Below, one piece after another: positions 50,602 to 60,107 of a stretch of 64,000 nucleotides of DNA. A program made the translations under genes and the position numbers. How positions within the stretch are numbered: position 1 is the first letter of the stretch; the number at the start of each line of letters is the position of its first letter. The DNA is from Oceanobacter antarcticus (GTDB taxonomy: Bacteria; Pseudomonadota; Gammaproteobacteria; Pseudomonadales; Oceanobacteraceae): NCBI RefSeq assembly GCF_044962685.1, contig NZ_JBBKTX010000021.1:1-64000 (forward strand). Direction: 5' to 3'. Below the pieces are notes generated by a model. The model had not been told where the DNA came from. It searched no databases and saw only the letters and a program-made list of their open reading frames with translations.

Positions 50602-51477
50602 CTATAGCAGGGGCGGCAATACCGGGATGTCTTTGTAAGACAAGCGGTTTTCGTCTACTGCTGCTTGTGCGTTCAGTGCTTGAAGTTCATTGGTGATGTC
50701 GGTGTATGGGTCTCTGTCAATAGACGAAGCAAGCGTCAGTGCCAGTTGGGTTAGCTCCGTTTCGCTTTGTTCCAATATTGATTGATCGCTTGCCGTTATG
50801 GCTGCTAAAGCCTCTGTCATTGAGCTGGAATTGCTGTATACCGCTAGAAGGCTGGCGGACATCAGTTGGTCTTGTAGTTGCTGGGTATCCAGCTCTGTGC
50901 CTGTTACATCAACAACGGTAATGAGGTCGGCACGTTGTGATAGTGAAAATCGTTCTTGCAGCGAGACGTAGGCGGCTTCTAGCTCTTCCGCAGACGGTGG
51001 AGTGCTGAAAGTGCGTGCTAACGCATGGGTAAAGGGGTTAACACTGATGGGATCATTGCCATTCCAATTACCTATCCACGCGGTTAGCTGAAATTCCTCC
51101 GGCACGGATTGCCATTCACCGAAGTCGGTGACGCCATTATTGTTGCTATCCAACTCCGAGCGGGTAGCTGTGCCACACTCAAGTAAATCGCACTGCGCCA
51201 AAGTACTGGCGTCTTTCATGCCCGTGACAGTGATGTAGACGACCTGAGGTACATCTTTCAATGTGATATGGAAGGTCGCTGTCTCATCTGTTTGCGTACT
51301 GATAAACGGCGTATTTTGTAGGGTTTTATTTTCTATTTGATAGATATCAACCTGTGCGTGTGCAACCAGCCCTTTGCTGACCACACCCTTCAGAGTCGTT
51401 GATTTGTTGTCGTCTGACTTACTGCATCCACTGAGGGCAACCGCAAGGACGAGTAATATCTGTGTTGGTGTTTTCAT
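50602..51477 (-). CDS. Hypothetical lipoprotein paired with the S8 protease
   Basis: The 291-residue protein has a lipoprotein signal with lipobox LSGC (Cys18) followed by Ser/Lys/Asp. A beta-rich domain follows ('LKGVVSKGLVAHAQVDIYQI', about 29-100), like the Ig/carboxypeptidase-regulatory modules of surface proteins. A calcium-loop-like segment 'DSNNNGVTDFGEW' lies near 109-121, and the C-terminal half is helical. I know no family function. It starts with an ATG that overlaps the protease stop by 4 bases, so it is co-translated downstream of the protease. I infer it is an anchored partner, substrate or inhibitor of the protease. The Asp after Cys is not at +2 (it is Ser), so sorting to the outer membrane is likely. 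Confidence 0.7.
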   Translation of the reverse strand: MKTPTQILLVLAVALSGCSKSDDNKSTTLKGVVSKGLVAHAQVDIYQIENKTLQNTPFISTQTDETATFHITLKDVPQVVYITVTGMKDASTLAQCDLLECGTATRSELDSNNNGVTDFGEWQSVPEEFQLTAWIGNWNGNDPISVNPFTHALARTFSTPPSAEELEAAYVSLQERFSLSQRADLITVVDVTGTELDTQQLQDQLMSASLLAVYSNSSSMTEALAAITASDQSILEQSETELTQLALTLASSIDRDPYTDITNELQALNAQAAVDENRLSYKDIPVLPPLL

Positions 51478-54400
51478 CCTTTTGTCACCCAGAATCCTTG
51501 ACCGGAGCGAATACGGCTAATGAGTGTGTATCCAGAGTTTTCTAGCTGACTGCGCAGCGTGTTGTCTGGCGACCAACCCTTGAAGAGCCCGTCTTCGAAC
51601 ACCCAAACGAAGCGCACGTCACTGAAAAACGCCGTCAGGTCTTCAATATCGGTAGATGCGCCGACTAAGAATGTGCCGGTTGAAAGCGTTGATATGTCAT
51701 CCGGTGTGGTAGCAATAACGGATAGTCCCCAATCTTGTGGGGCATCAAGGATGGCCTGTTGTGCTAGCTGTGTTTGGTTGGCGGCATTTTCTAGCGTCAT
51801 CATGCCAAACTCATTGGGGTTGTCTGCCAGTGCGGCTAAAGTTGCTTGCTCTGCCAATGCTGCGGCTTGTTGTGATGCAGCATCCGCTGCCTGTTGTGAG
51901 ACAAGTCCGACAGCAGAAGGGTTGGCAATAATGGCTTCCTCTCGTGCAGATGCTGCGTTGTTGGCCATGCTTTGTGCGGTTGCAGTGCTGACTAAGTCAA
52001 AGTTTCCCGGTGAGTTCTGAATGGTTGTCAATAAATCGCTTTGCGCTCTATCTATTAAGGCTTGCTCAGTGTCTGAAATTGAGAGGATTGAAATATTCAA
52101 ACTGGATGATTGGGAAGCCGTCTCTGTCGATGCTTCTGCAATGACGGTGTAAACGCCTGCCGTGGAATAGACTACTGTCGTTACTGAACCAGAGCGGTAG
52201 GGTTGGAAGCCGTTGCCATCTCCAACATTAATTCGCATGCGTGTCTCTTCTGAAGAGTTGTCTGAAAGCGTTGCGACCAGAGATACAGGGTAGCCGACAC
52301 GAGGAATACCGGAGTAGGTAAGAGAATCAATGACGGGGAGGTCTATTTGTTCTAGGTCACCGATGAGCAAACTCATGTTGTCATGGAGGGCGTAGGTATT
52401 ATAGCTATAGGTGACGCCATAGCCACTGTCTTCAACACCAACGGTCGCCGTTGAGCCGCCAGAATGACTATCGGAAGTAATTATGTTGGCATAGTTATAA
52501 TAAACAATTGGGGTGGATTCATTAAATACCACCTGAAAAGACACTGGCTCGTTACCGTAATAAAAATGAATGTTGGTATAGTTGATCACCAGTTTGCGAT
52601 TTGGCGTTGTTCCCTTGACTTCCCATGTATAGCTACCGGATGAGTTGTAAAGGTCATCCCAGAAAGGGGCGAAGACATGGTTTACACCGAGCGAAGGCAA
52701 TAATGTGTTGGTGTAGACGGAGCTGGCTCCCGAATCACCAAAGAGAAGACCGTTGCTACTCACGGTTATGGTATTGGTTGTGCCAAATGGTGTTGTAATT
52801 GAGAAGTCCAGCTCGATAGTTTCAAGGTCATCGTCGCCTAAATTCAGTTCGGTTGGGTTGTCGATAGATTCAAACTGATAGTTTACTTCGGTAATGCTTG
52901 GGAATCGGGTGCTCGTGATCGAGAAGGACTGGTCTGAGGCTCCGACAACGTCAATATTAATCGTGCCAATCCAGCTGGCTTCAATTTCACCAGAAAATAT
53001 GCCGTCATTTGCAATGTTATCGCTACCGATCCCGTTGTCCATCAGTTCGATGGAAGTATCCTGGTAGTTTAATGTGACCGTATCTGAGGGTTCGCCGCAA
53101 TTTAAGCTGGCGAAGTGAACGGCCAGTGTATCTTGGTAAATGATCGATACTGAGCTGGAAGAGGGGGCGACTCGGGTAATCGTTGTAGTATCTCCACAGT
53201 TGATTGCACCGTCACCTTCCGGGTTAAATAACTGAAGTCGACCATAGCGTGTTTCACCGTCGTATAAATCTTTGTCAGAGGCGTTTGTTAGGAGTAGTGA
53301 TTTTAATCCGTTTGAAGATACATCTGGGTGCGCAGCTTTGAGCAATGCTAAAGCACCTGTTACATGCGGTGCAGCCATTGACGTACCAGAGTAAGACTCA
53401 TAGTTGTTACCCGGCACCGAGCTGTAAATTTCGACCCCTGGAGCCGCGATATCAACGCTATTGCCATAATTTGAGAAATAAGCAAAATTACCATTGTGGT
53501 CTATTGCAGCCACGGAAATAATATTGGCGATATCATACGATGCTGGATAACTAGGCTGCGAGTCGATATTAGTGCCTTCATTACCGGATGCCGCCACGAA
53601 TAAAATACCAAGAGAGTTATGAACGGAAATAACCTCTTCCATTAACGCGGAGTAACCGCCACCACCCCAACTGTTGTTGGTAGCGACCAAATTCAGGCCC
53701 TTATCGATTTTCAAACTGGCCATATAATCGAGGCATTCAATCGCCCCTGAGGCGTAGCCTTCACCATTTGCATCAAGAAAGCGGCACGGAATGATTTGGC
53801 TGGTCCAATTGACGCCAGTGATGCCAATGCCATTATTACCCACGCCAGCAATAGTTCCGGCTACGTGAGTTCCATGGCCACCTTCATCCATGGGGTCGCT
53901 ATCGTTAGCGGAAGTATCAATGCCGTGAACGTCGTCTACCCAGCCATTGGCATCATCATCAATACCGTTACCTGCTATTTCATCTGGATTGGTCCAGACA
54001 TTGGCGGCCAAGTCTTCATGTGTATAGTCAACGCCGGAGTCAATTACACCAACATATACTTGGCTGCTGCCAGTTGAATAAGCCCACGCTTCTTCAGCAT
54101 TAATATCGAAATCATCAGGATCATTTAATCCCCACAGTAGGGAGTAGTCTGGATCGTTTGGCGCGGTAGACAGTGATGGGGTGTCAGTAGGAGTGTCTGA
54201 TTGCGTCAGCGCATGTATTTCGTAATCGGGATACACCGCTTTTACGCCAGGAATGGCAGAGAGTATTTTCAGGTTCTGCGCTATCGACGTTGAGTAATGG
54301 GTATCTACCAATTCAATATTTTTCAGATAACCATGCTTCTTTATACTAGAGAATGCACCGTACTGATTGACGTTGAGCTGTCTTTGTTTTGTGGTGTCTT

Positions 54401-54527
54401 CCCAAACAATAATCACCCTGGAGTCGTGTACTGCGTGCCCTTGGTAGTTTGCTGCGAGAGAGGAAACGGCAGAGCCAAATAACAGAATGCCGAAGCAGGC
54501 AGGGGCGAACAACGCAGAGTGTCTCAT
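51474..54527 (-). CDS. Secreted subtilisin-like (S8) serine protease, multidomain
   Basis: The 1017-residue protein has a signal peptide (1 to about 25), an I9-type propeptide (about 35-105) and a peptidase S8 domain. The catalytic triad is Asp163 (VIDSGVDYTHEDL), His218 (GGHGTHVAGT) and Ser383 (GTSMAAPH), with the oxyanion Asn285 in NNSWGG. After about 430 come beta-rich modules (including 'GLLFGDSGASSVYTNTLLP' and 'HVFAPFWDDLY', a nidogen/galactose-type surface module), a PKD-like strand set (about 740-810), an Ala/Gln-rich helical segment (about 830-920) and a final domain ending 'RIRSGQGFWVTKG' of the GFWV type seen in surface proteins. It is translationally coupled to the lipoprotein gene. 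The DNA is more AT-rich than its surroundings, suggesting acquisition. Confidence 0.9.
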   Translation of the reverse strand: MRHSALFAPACFGILLFGSAVSSLAANYQGHAVHDSRVIIVWEDTTKQRQLNVNQYGAFSSIKKHGYLKNIELVDTHYSTSIAQNLKILSAIPGVKAVYPDYEIHALTQSDTPTDTPSLSTAPNDPDYSLLWGLNDPDDFDINAEEAWAYSTGSSQVYVGVIDSGVDYTHEDLAANVWTNPDEIAGNGIDDDANGWVDDVHGIDTSANDSDPMDEGGHGTHVAGTIAGVGNNGIGITGVNWTSQIIPCRFLDANGEGYASGAIECLDYMASLKIDKGLNLVATNNSWGGGGYSALMEEVISVHNSLGILFVAASGNEGTNIDSQPSYPASYDIANIISVAAIDHNGNFAYFSNYGNSVDIAAPGVEIYSSVPGNNYESYSGTSMAAPHVTGALALLKAAHPDVSSNGLKSLLLTNASDKDLYDGETRYGRLQLFNPEGDGAINCGDTTTITRVAPSSSSVSIIYQDTLAVHFASLNCGEPSDTVTLNYQDTSIELMDNGIGSDNIANDGIFSGEIEASWIGTINIDVVGASDQSFSITSTRFPSITEVNYQFESIDNPTELNLGDDDLETIELDFSITTPFGTTNTITVSSNGLLFGDSGASSVYTNTLLPSLGVNHVFAPFWDDLYNSSGSYTWEVKGTTPNRKLVINYTNIHFYYGNEPVSFQVVFNESTPIVYYNYANIITSDSHSGGSTATVGVEDSGYGVTYSYNTYALHDNMSLLIGDLEQIDLPVIDSLTYSGIPRVGYPVSLVATLSDNSSEETRMRINVGDGNGFQPYRSGSVTTVVYSTAGVYTVIAEASTETASQSSSLNISILSISDTEQALIDRAQSDLLTTIQNSPGNFDLVSTATAQSMANNAASAREEAIIANPSAVGLVSQQAADAASQQAAALAEQATLAALADNPNEFGMMTLENAANQTQLAQQAILDAPQDWGLSVIATTPDDISTLSTGTFLVGASTDIEDLTAFFSDVRFVWVFEDGLFKGWSPDNTLRSQLENSGYTLISRIRSGQGFWVTKG

Positions 54528-54953
54528 ATCAATTCCTTGAATAGTATGTCCTTGGGGCGAAGTGTAATCGCTCAGAAGGGTCTTCTCAATTGAAACTTTG
54601 GCCCACTTGCAATTAGCGTGTCCAGATTCTCCGTTTCAATTGTCCAATTGCGCAGCAGCTAATTTGATGTCACGTCAGGTGATTTTCTGGTTCAGAAACG
54701 AGTTGCTATTGAATTTTGGCGGGCTTGGCATTGTCGGCATATCTCACCCTAACGGGTTTCGACATGGACAACGTGTCGTCGGGTTTAGCGTCAATTGCTG
54801 GCGTACTAAGCTGATTCGTGATTTGTTTTTTTGACAGGTCGGCAGTTAACCATGCTGGTTTGGCTATCATGCAGGAGCCAGTGATTCCATTGATCAAACT
54901 GCCGCCATCCAGTAGCCTGTTGGGCTTTTCAGCCATTGACGAAAGAGTCCTCC
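54528..54953. other. Intergenic region between the protease and alaC-type genes
   Basis: These 426 bases lie between two divergent genes. No gene, strong promoter or terminator stands out. A frame at 54598-54834 has no family features. Confidence 0.5.
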
Positions 54954-56150
54954 ATGAACAAGCATTTTCCGCGCATTGAGCGTTTGCCCCCCTATGTTTT
55001 CAACGTGATCGGTGAGTTGAAAATGGCGGCGCGAGCCCGTGGTGAAGATGTTGTGGATCTGTCGATGGGGAATCCCGATCAAGACACACCGCAACACATT
55101 GTCGACAAGCTGATCGAGACAGTGCAGAAAGAAGGCACGCATCGTTACAGCCAATCAAAAGGGATCCCACGCCTGCGCAGGGCGATGGCGAACTGGTATA
55201 AAAAGCGTTACGACGTTGATCTGAATCCGGATACGGAAGTGATTACCACCATTGGGTCGAAGGAAGGTTTGGCGCATTTGGCGCTGGCGACGCTGGGCCC
55301 TGGCGATGCGGTACTGGTGCCGAATCCGGCGTATCCGATTCATCCTTACGGTTTTGTGTTGGCCGGTGCCGATATTCGCCATGTGCCACTGACGCCGGAT
55401 GTGGATTTTTTTGCCGAGCTGGAAAAAGCGATCAAAACCAGTTGGCCGAAGCCAAAAATGCTGGTGCTTAATTTTCCCGGTAATCCAACCGGTCAGTGTG
55501 TCGAACTGGATTTCTTCGAACGAGTGGTAGATATGGCTCGTGAGCATGAAATCTGGGTAGTGCAGGATCTGGCTTATGCCGACATTGCGTTTGATGGTTA
55601 TCAGCCGCCGTCCATTCTGCAGGTAGAAGGCGCCAGAGAAGTGGCGGTGGAGTTTTTCTCGTTGTCAAAAAGCTACAACATGCCGGGCTGGCGAGTGGGT
55701 TTTTGCTGCGGTAATAAAGACCTGATTCATGCGCTTGGCAGGATCAAGTCCTACCTCGATTATGGTACATTCACCCCCATTCAGGTGGCGGCGATTGCGG
55801 CACTGGAAGGCGATCAGTCGGTGGTCGGGGAGATCTGCGAGATGTACAAGCATCGTCGCGATGTGTTGTGCAAGGGTCTGAATGACATGGGCTGGCAGGT
55901 CGAGATCCCGAAGGCCACGATGTTTGTCTGGGCACGTATTCCTGAACCGTATCGCTCTATGGGGTCGCTGGAGTTCAGTAAAAAGTTATTGCTGGAAGCC
56001 AGGGTCGCGGTATCTCCCGGCATCGGTTTTGGTGAGTACGGCGATGATCATGTACGACTGGCGCTGATTGAAAACGATCAACGCACGCGTCAGGCATTAC
56101 GTGGCATCAAGAATATGCTGCGCAAGGATGGTCACTATCGGGGTGACTGA
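54954..56150 (+). CDS. Alanine-type aminotransferase (AlaC-like)
   Basis: The 398-residue PLP enzyme begins 'FPRIERLPPYVFNVIGELKM' and shows 'DVVDLSMGNPDQDTPQHIVD', 'PNPAYPIHPYGFVLAGAD', 'LVLNFPGNPTGQCVELDFFE', the PLP lysine in 'EFFSLSKSYNMPGWRVGFCC' and 'HVRLALIENDQRTRQALRGI'. This is the AlaC/YfdZ group, making alanine from pyruvate with glutamate. ATG 54954 is preferred over TTG 54936. A hom gene follows 189 bases downstream, the usual neighbour of this group. Confidence 0.92.
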   Translation: MNKHFPRIERLPPYVFNVIGELKMAARARGEDVVDLSMGNPDQDTPQHIVDKLIETVQKEGTHRYSQSKGIPRLRRAMANWYKKRYDVDLNPDTEVITTIGSKEGLAHLALATLGPGDAVLVPNPAYPIHPYGFVLAGADIRHVPLTPDVDFFAELEKAIKTSWPKPKMLVLNFPGNPTGQCVELDFFERVVDMAREHEIWVVQDLAYADIAFDGYQPPSILQVEGAREVAVEFFSLSKSYNMPGWRVGFCCGNKDLIHALGRIKSYLDYGTFTPIQVAAIAALEGDQSVVGEICEMYKHRRDVLCKGLNDMGWQVEIPKATMFVWARIPEPYRSMGSLEFSKKLLLEARVAVSPGIGFGEYGDDHVRLALIENDQRTRQALRGIKNMLRKDGHYRGD

Positions 56151-56339
56151 GCCGGGCAACGGAACAGCGCACTGGGCAGCACTGCATACTCAGGCGTGCA
56201 AGTACGCATGACGGCGACTGTGGCGGCATGACGGTAAAAGCCGTTAGTGTGAAGCCGTTATTGCAGTCAGCATCAAACAACGTAAGAACGACGCACAGCG
56301 CTGCAACGTTCGATTTAATCCAGAAGAGAGGAGAAGACC

Positions 56340-57638
56340 TTGAAGCCGGTAAAAGTAGGTATCTGCGGTTTAGGTACAGTCGGTGGTGGTACGTTTAATG
56401 TACTGACCACCAATGCGAAAAATATTGCACGCCGGGCAGGTCGCGAGATTATTGTGGCGCAAATCGGAACGCGTCGTCCCAATTCGGATTGCGACACCCG
56501 CAATATCCCTATGACCAGCGATATTTTTGAAGTGGCTAAAAACCCTGATATCGATGTGGTGGTGGAACTGATTGGTGGCTACGAGGTGGCACGTGAGCTG
56601 GTGATGACAGCGATTGAGCACGGCAAGCACGTAGTGACGGCTAACAAGGCGCTGATTGCGGAACACGGTGAAGAGATTTTTGCCCTGGCGGAAGCGAAAG
56701 GCGTATCGGTCATGTACGAAGCCGGTGTGGCCGGTGGTATTCCTATCATCAAGGCGCTGCGGGAAGGACTGGCTGCCAACCGTATCAACTGGCTGGCCGG
56801 TATTATCAACGGTACGGGTAACTTTATCCTGACCGAGATGCGCGACAAGGGCCGAGATTTTAACGACGTACTGCAAGAAGCCCAGCAGCTGGGTTACGCT
56901 GAAGCCGATCCGACGTTTGATGTTGAGGGTATCGATGCTGCCCACAAACTGACGATTCTGGCGTCGATTGCCTACGGTATTCCGCTGCAATTTGCGCGCT
57001 GCTATACCGAAGGCATCAGCAAAATTACTCAGGATGACGTCGAGTATGCCGAAGAACTGGGGTATCGCATCAAACATCTGGGCGTCAGCCGCCAGACAGA
57101 AAAAGGCATCGATTTACGTGTGCATCCGACCCTGATTCCGGAAGCCCGGCCAATTGCCAAGGTTGATGGCGTATTAAACGCCGTGATGGTCAACGGCAAT
57201 GCCGTTGGCGATACCCTGTACGTTGGTGCCGGTGCCGGTGCTGGCCCAACCGCGTCTGCCGTCGTAGCGGATATTATTGATCTGGCCCGCACGTTGGAAG
57301 CGGATGCGGCTGCCCGTGTCAATCACCTGGCTTATAACGAGATTGAAAACGAGCAGGTTTTGCCGATTGAGGAAGTTGAAACTTCCTACTACCTGCGGAT
57401 CCAGGTACAGGATAAAACCGGTGTGCTGGCGTCAGTCGCGACGATTCTGAGTGAGCGCGGCATCAATATTGAAGCCATCATCCAGAAAGAGCCAAAAGAA
57501 GGTGAAGAGCTGGCGCAGATCATTTTGCTGACGCATCGTATCGTGGAAAAAACCATGAACGGTGCCATTGCCGCTATTCAGGCACTGGACAGCACGGTTG
57601 GCGATGTGACCCGTATTCGGGTTGAACACCTGGACTGA
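56340..57638 (+). CDS. hom: Homoserine dehydrogenase
   Basis: The enzyme reduces aspartate semialdehyde to homoserine for threonine and methionine. The 432-residue protein has an NAD(P)-binding start 'KVGICGLGTVGGGTFNVL', 'VVVELIGGYEVARELVMTAI', 'VTANKALIAEHGEEIFALA', the catalytic region 'GIINGTGNFILTEMRDKG' and 'AEADPTFDVEGIDAAHKLTI', and a C-terminal ACT domain ('YYLRIQVQDKTGVLASVATI'). The start is TTG 56340 after GAGAGGAGAA. thrC does not follow; a terminator and a repeat array lie downstream. Confidence 0.95.
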   Translation: MKPVKVGICGLGTVGGGTFNVLTTNAKNIARRAGREIIVAQIGTRRPNSDCDTRNIPMTSDIFEVAKNPDIDVVVELIGGYEVARELVMTAIEHGKHVVTANKALIAEHGEEIFALAEAKGVSVMYEAGVAGGIPIIKALREGLAANRINWLAGIINGTGNFILTEMRDKGRDFNDVLQEAQQLGYAEADPTFDVEGIDAAHKLTILASIAYGIPLQFARCYTEGISKITQDDVEYAEELGYRIKHLGVSRQTEKGIDLRVHPTLIPEARPIAKVDGVLNAVMVNGNAVGDTLYVGAGAGAGPTASAVVADIIDLARTLEADAAARVNHLAYNEIENEQVLPIEEVETSYYLRIQVQDKTGVLASVATILSERGINIEAIIQKEPKEGEELAQIILLTHRIVEKTMNGAIAAIQALDSTVGDVTRIRVEHLD

Positions 57639-57647
57639 TGCTGGTCA

Positions 57648-57672
57648 GGCGGCCGTTATCGGCCGCCTTGTT
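57648..57672 (+). terminator. Terminator after hom
   Basis: GGCGGCCG (57648-57655), TTAT loop and CGGCCGCC (57660-57667) form a perfect 8-bp GC stem followed by TTGTT. The U-run is short. Confidence 0.7.
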
Positions 57673-57750
57673 CCGATTTCCGATTTCCGATTTCCGATTT
57701 CCGATTTCCGATTTCCGATTTCCGATTTCCGATTTCCGATTTCCGATTTC
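57671..57750. repeat. 7-bp tandem repeat array (TTCCGAT, about 11 copies)
   Basis: The unit TTCCGAT repeats without error for 80 bases, about 11.4 copies, starting directly at the hom terminator and ending 62 bases before the flhA start. Perfect 7-bp arrays are prone to slippage, so copy number may vary among strains. Confidence 0.95.
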
Positions 57751-57812
57751 TTGCTTCTGGCCCATTTATTGCGATCCTTCTGTCTGATAACGGTTTTTTG
57801 ACAGGTAGGGTT

Positions 57813-60026
57813 ATGGCATTGGCCACATCTCAAGTGTTTTCTCACGTCAAGCAAGGCATGTCGCTGCTGTCCCAGGGTAACCTCAGTGTGCCATTAATGG
57901 TGGTGATCCTGTTGGGGATGATGACGCTGCCGCTGCCGCCCTTGCTGTTGGATACGTTTTTTACCTTCAACATTGCTTTGTCGATTGTTGTGTTGCTGGT
58001 GAGTGTGTATGCCCTGCGGCCACTCGATTTCACTATTTTCCCGACCATCCTGCTGGTGGCAACCTTGTTGCGGCTGGCGTTAAACGTTGCCTCCACTCGC
58101 GTGGTGTTGATGAATGGCCATGAAGGGGGAGACTCTGCCGGCAAGGTAATCGAAGCCTTCGGCGAGGTATTGATTGGCGGTAACTACGCCGTTGGTCTGG
58201 TGGTCTTTATGATCCTCATGATCATCAACTTTGTGGTGGTCACCAAGGGTGCCGGACGGGTGTCCGAAGTGAGTGCCCGCTTCACTCTGGATGCCATGCC
58301 AGGCAAGCAAATGGCCATCGATGCGGATCTTAATGCCGGTTTGATTGATGCCGACCAGGCCCGCAGTCGGCGTAACGAGGTCGCGGCGGAAGCCGATTTT
58401 TATGGCTCGATGGACGGTGCCAGCAAGTTTGTCAAAGGCGATGCCGTCGCCGGTATTTTGATTCTGATCATTAACGTTGTTGGTGGCTTTGCCATCGGCA
58501 TGGGCCAGCACAACCTCAATTTTGCCGATGCTGTGGAGGTGTATACCTTGCTGGCTATTGGTGACGGTCTGGTTGCCCAGATTCCGTCGCTGCTGCTGTC
58601 GACCGCGACTGCCATTATGGTGACGCGTAATGGCGGTGATGAAGGCATGGGGGCGCAGGTGTTTGGCCAGATGTTTGCCGCCCCCCAAGCACTGGGGGTT
58701 GCTGCTGGATTGATGTTCCTGATGGGGGTTGTGCCCGGTATGCCGCATACCATCTTCCTCAGTTCCGCGCTGGTAGCGGGCGGTCTGGCTTATGCCATTC
58801 GTTACAAGAAAGAGGGCGGCCAGTTGGGGGATGCGGTGGTGAAACGGCTGGGCGGCAAGCCCAAAGCTCAGGAAAAATTGCCGGTGCGGGGCAGTGGTGG
58901 GGCGCTGGAAGCACCGAAAGAAAAAGCCGAACAAGCGATCAAGCAGCTGGAGGTCAAGGAACTGGGCTGGGACGACGTGGAACCGGTGGATCGCGTCGGT
59001 CTGGAAGTGGGCTATCGTTTGATTCCGTTGGTCGACAAACATCAGGGTGGCCAGCTGTTGAACCGGATCAAGGGGGTACGGCGCAAGCTATCGCAAGATC
59101 TGGGTTTCCTGATGCCTTCGGTTCATATTCGCGACAATCTCGATCTGTTACCCAACCAATACCGCATCACCCTGATGGGGGTTACGCTGGCGGAAGCCGA
59201 AATTTACCCGGAACGGGAAATGGCGATTAATCCCGGTGAAGTTTTTGGCAAGATTGACGGCATCTCGGCACGTGACCCGGCATTCGGGATGGATGCGTTC
59301 TGGATTGAATCCAGCCAGAAAGACCGCGCCCAGACACTCGGTTACACCGTGGTAGATGCCAGTACCGTCGTCGCGACCCATCTGAATCAGAAACTCTATC
59401 GTCACGCCCACGAATTATTGGGACACGAAGACGTACAGAAGCTGCTGGACATGCTAGCGACTTCCTCCCCCAAGCTGGCTGAAGAGCTGGTACCGAATAA
59501 AGTCTCGATCAGCCAGTTACTGACCGTACTGCAAAGTCTGTTGAAAGAGCAGGTGCCGATTCGGGATCTGCGCTCAATCGCCGAATCTTTGGCGAATAGC
59601 CCCGCCAATAGTCAAGATCCTGCCGCTCTGGTGGCATCGGCCCGTATGGGTCTGCGGCGCCTGATCGTCCAGAACATCTATGGCCACGGGGATGAGCTGC
59701 CGGTTGTCACCCTGGATCCAGGACTGGAACAGTTATTGCTCAAGTCCTATCAACAGTCATTACAGCAGGCGCAGCAAACGGGTGGGCAAGCCGGTTTGAT
59801 TCTTGAACCGGCAATGGCCGACACCTTGCAACGCTCGTTAGCGGAAGCCGTGCAGGCACAGGAAATGGCGGGCCACCCGGCGGTATTGCTGGTGACCAGT
59901 CAGATACGGGCAGCGATGGCGCAGTTTGTTCGTAACACCCTGGAGCAGCTTCATGTGCTGGCGTACCAGGAAATACCGGACAACAAGAGTATCAATATTG
60001 CGGCTGCTGTCGGCAGTCAACGTTGA
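57813..60026 (+). CDS. flhA: Flagellar export gate protein FlhA
   Basis: FlhA forms the nonameric ring of the flagellar type III export gate. The 737-residue protein has about eight membrane helices in the first 330 residues, including 'FTIFPTILLVATLLRLALNV' and the family FHIPEP-region residues near 'VTKGAGRVSEVSARFTLDAM' followed by 'PGKQMAIDADLNAGLID'. The cytoplasmic domain follows ('VDRVGLEVGYRLIPLVD', 'GLRRLIVQNIYGHGDELPVV'). ATG 57813 has GGTAGGG upstream. flhB is not beside it in this window; hom lies upstream instead. Confidence 0.96.
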   Translation: MALATSQVFSHVKQGMSLLSQGNLSVPLMVVILLGMMTLPLPPLLLDTFFTFNIALSIVVLLVSVYALRPLDFTIFPTILLVATLLRLALNVASTRVVLMNGHEGGDSAGKVIEAFGEVLIGGNYAVGLVVFMILMIINFVVVTKGAGRVSEVSARFTLDAMPGKQMAIDADLNAGLIDADQARSRRNEVAAEADFYGSMDGASKFVKGDAVAGILILIINVVGGFAIGMGQHNLNFADAVEVYTLLAIGDGLVAQIPSLLLSTATAIMVTRNGGDEGMGAQVFGQMFAAPQALGVAAGLMFLMGVVPGMPHTIFLSSALVAGGLAYAIRYKKEGGQLGDAVVKRLGGKPKAQEKLPVRGSGGALEAPKEKAEQAIKQLEVKELGWDDVEPVDRVGLEVGYRLIPLVDKHQGGQLLNRIKGVRRKLSQDLGFLMPSVHIRDNLDLLPNQYRITLMGVTLAEAEIYPEREMAINPGEVFGKIDGISARDPAFGMDAFWIESSQKDRAQTLGYTVVDASTVVATHLNQKLYRHAHELLGHEDVQKLLDMLATSSPKLAEELVPNKVSISQLLTVLQSLLKEQVPIRDLRSIAESLANSPANSQDPAALVASARMGLRRLIVQNIYGHGDELPVVTLDPGLEQLLLKSYQQSLQQAQQTGGQAGLILEPAMADTLQRSLAEAVQAQEMAGHPAVLLVTSQIRAAMAQFVRNTLEQLHVLAYQEIPDNKSINIAAAVGSQR

Positions 60027-60107
60027 TAAAAAACACCGGGTGGCAAGGGTTGGTCACTGGATAACCGCATTGGGGAAATCCCTGATGATTCAGAGCGAGA
60101 TGTGGCT

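Noticed and set aside
50223..54953. Genomic island integrated into tRNA-Val with att duplication
   Set aside because: The tRNA is intact, but no repeat of its 3' end and no integrase gene are visible downstream, so the island idea lacks its key evidence.
57671..57750. CRISPR-like array
   Set aside because: The units are 7 bp, contiguous and without spacers; it is a simple tandem repeat.
57574..57854. Minus-strand frames with a repeated IGNRKSE pattern
   Set aside because: They are translations of the 7-bp tandem array; a 21-base period of a 7-bp repeat always gives an open periodic frame when it lacks stops.
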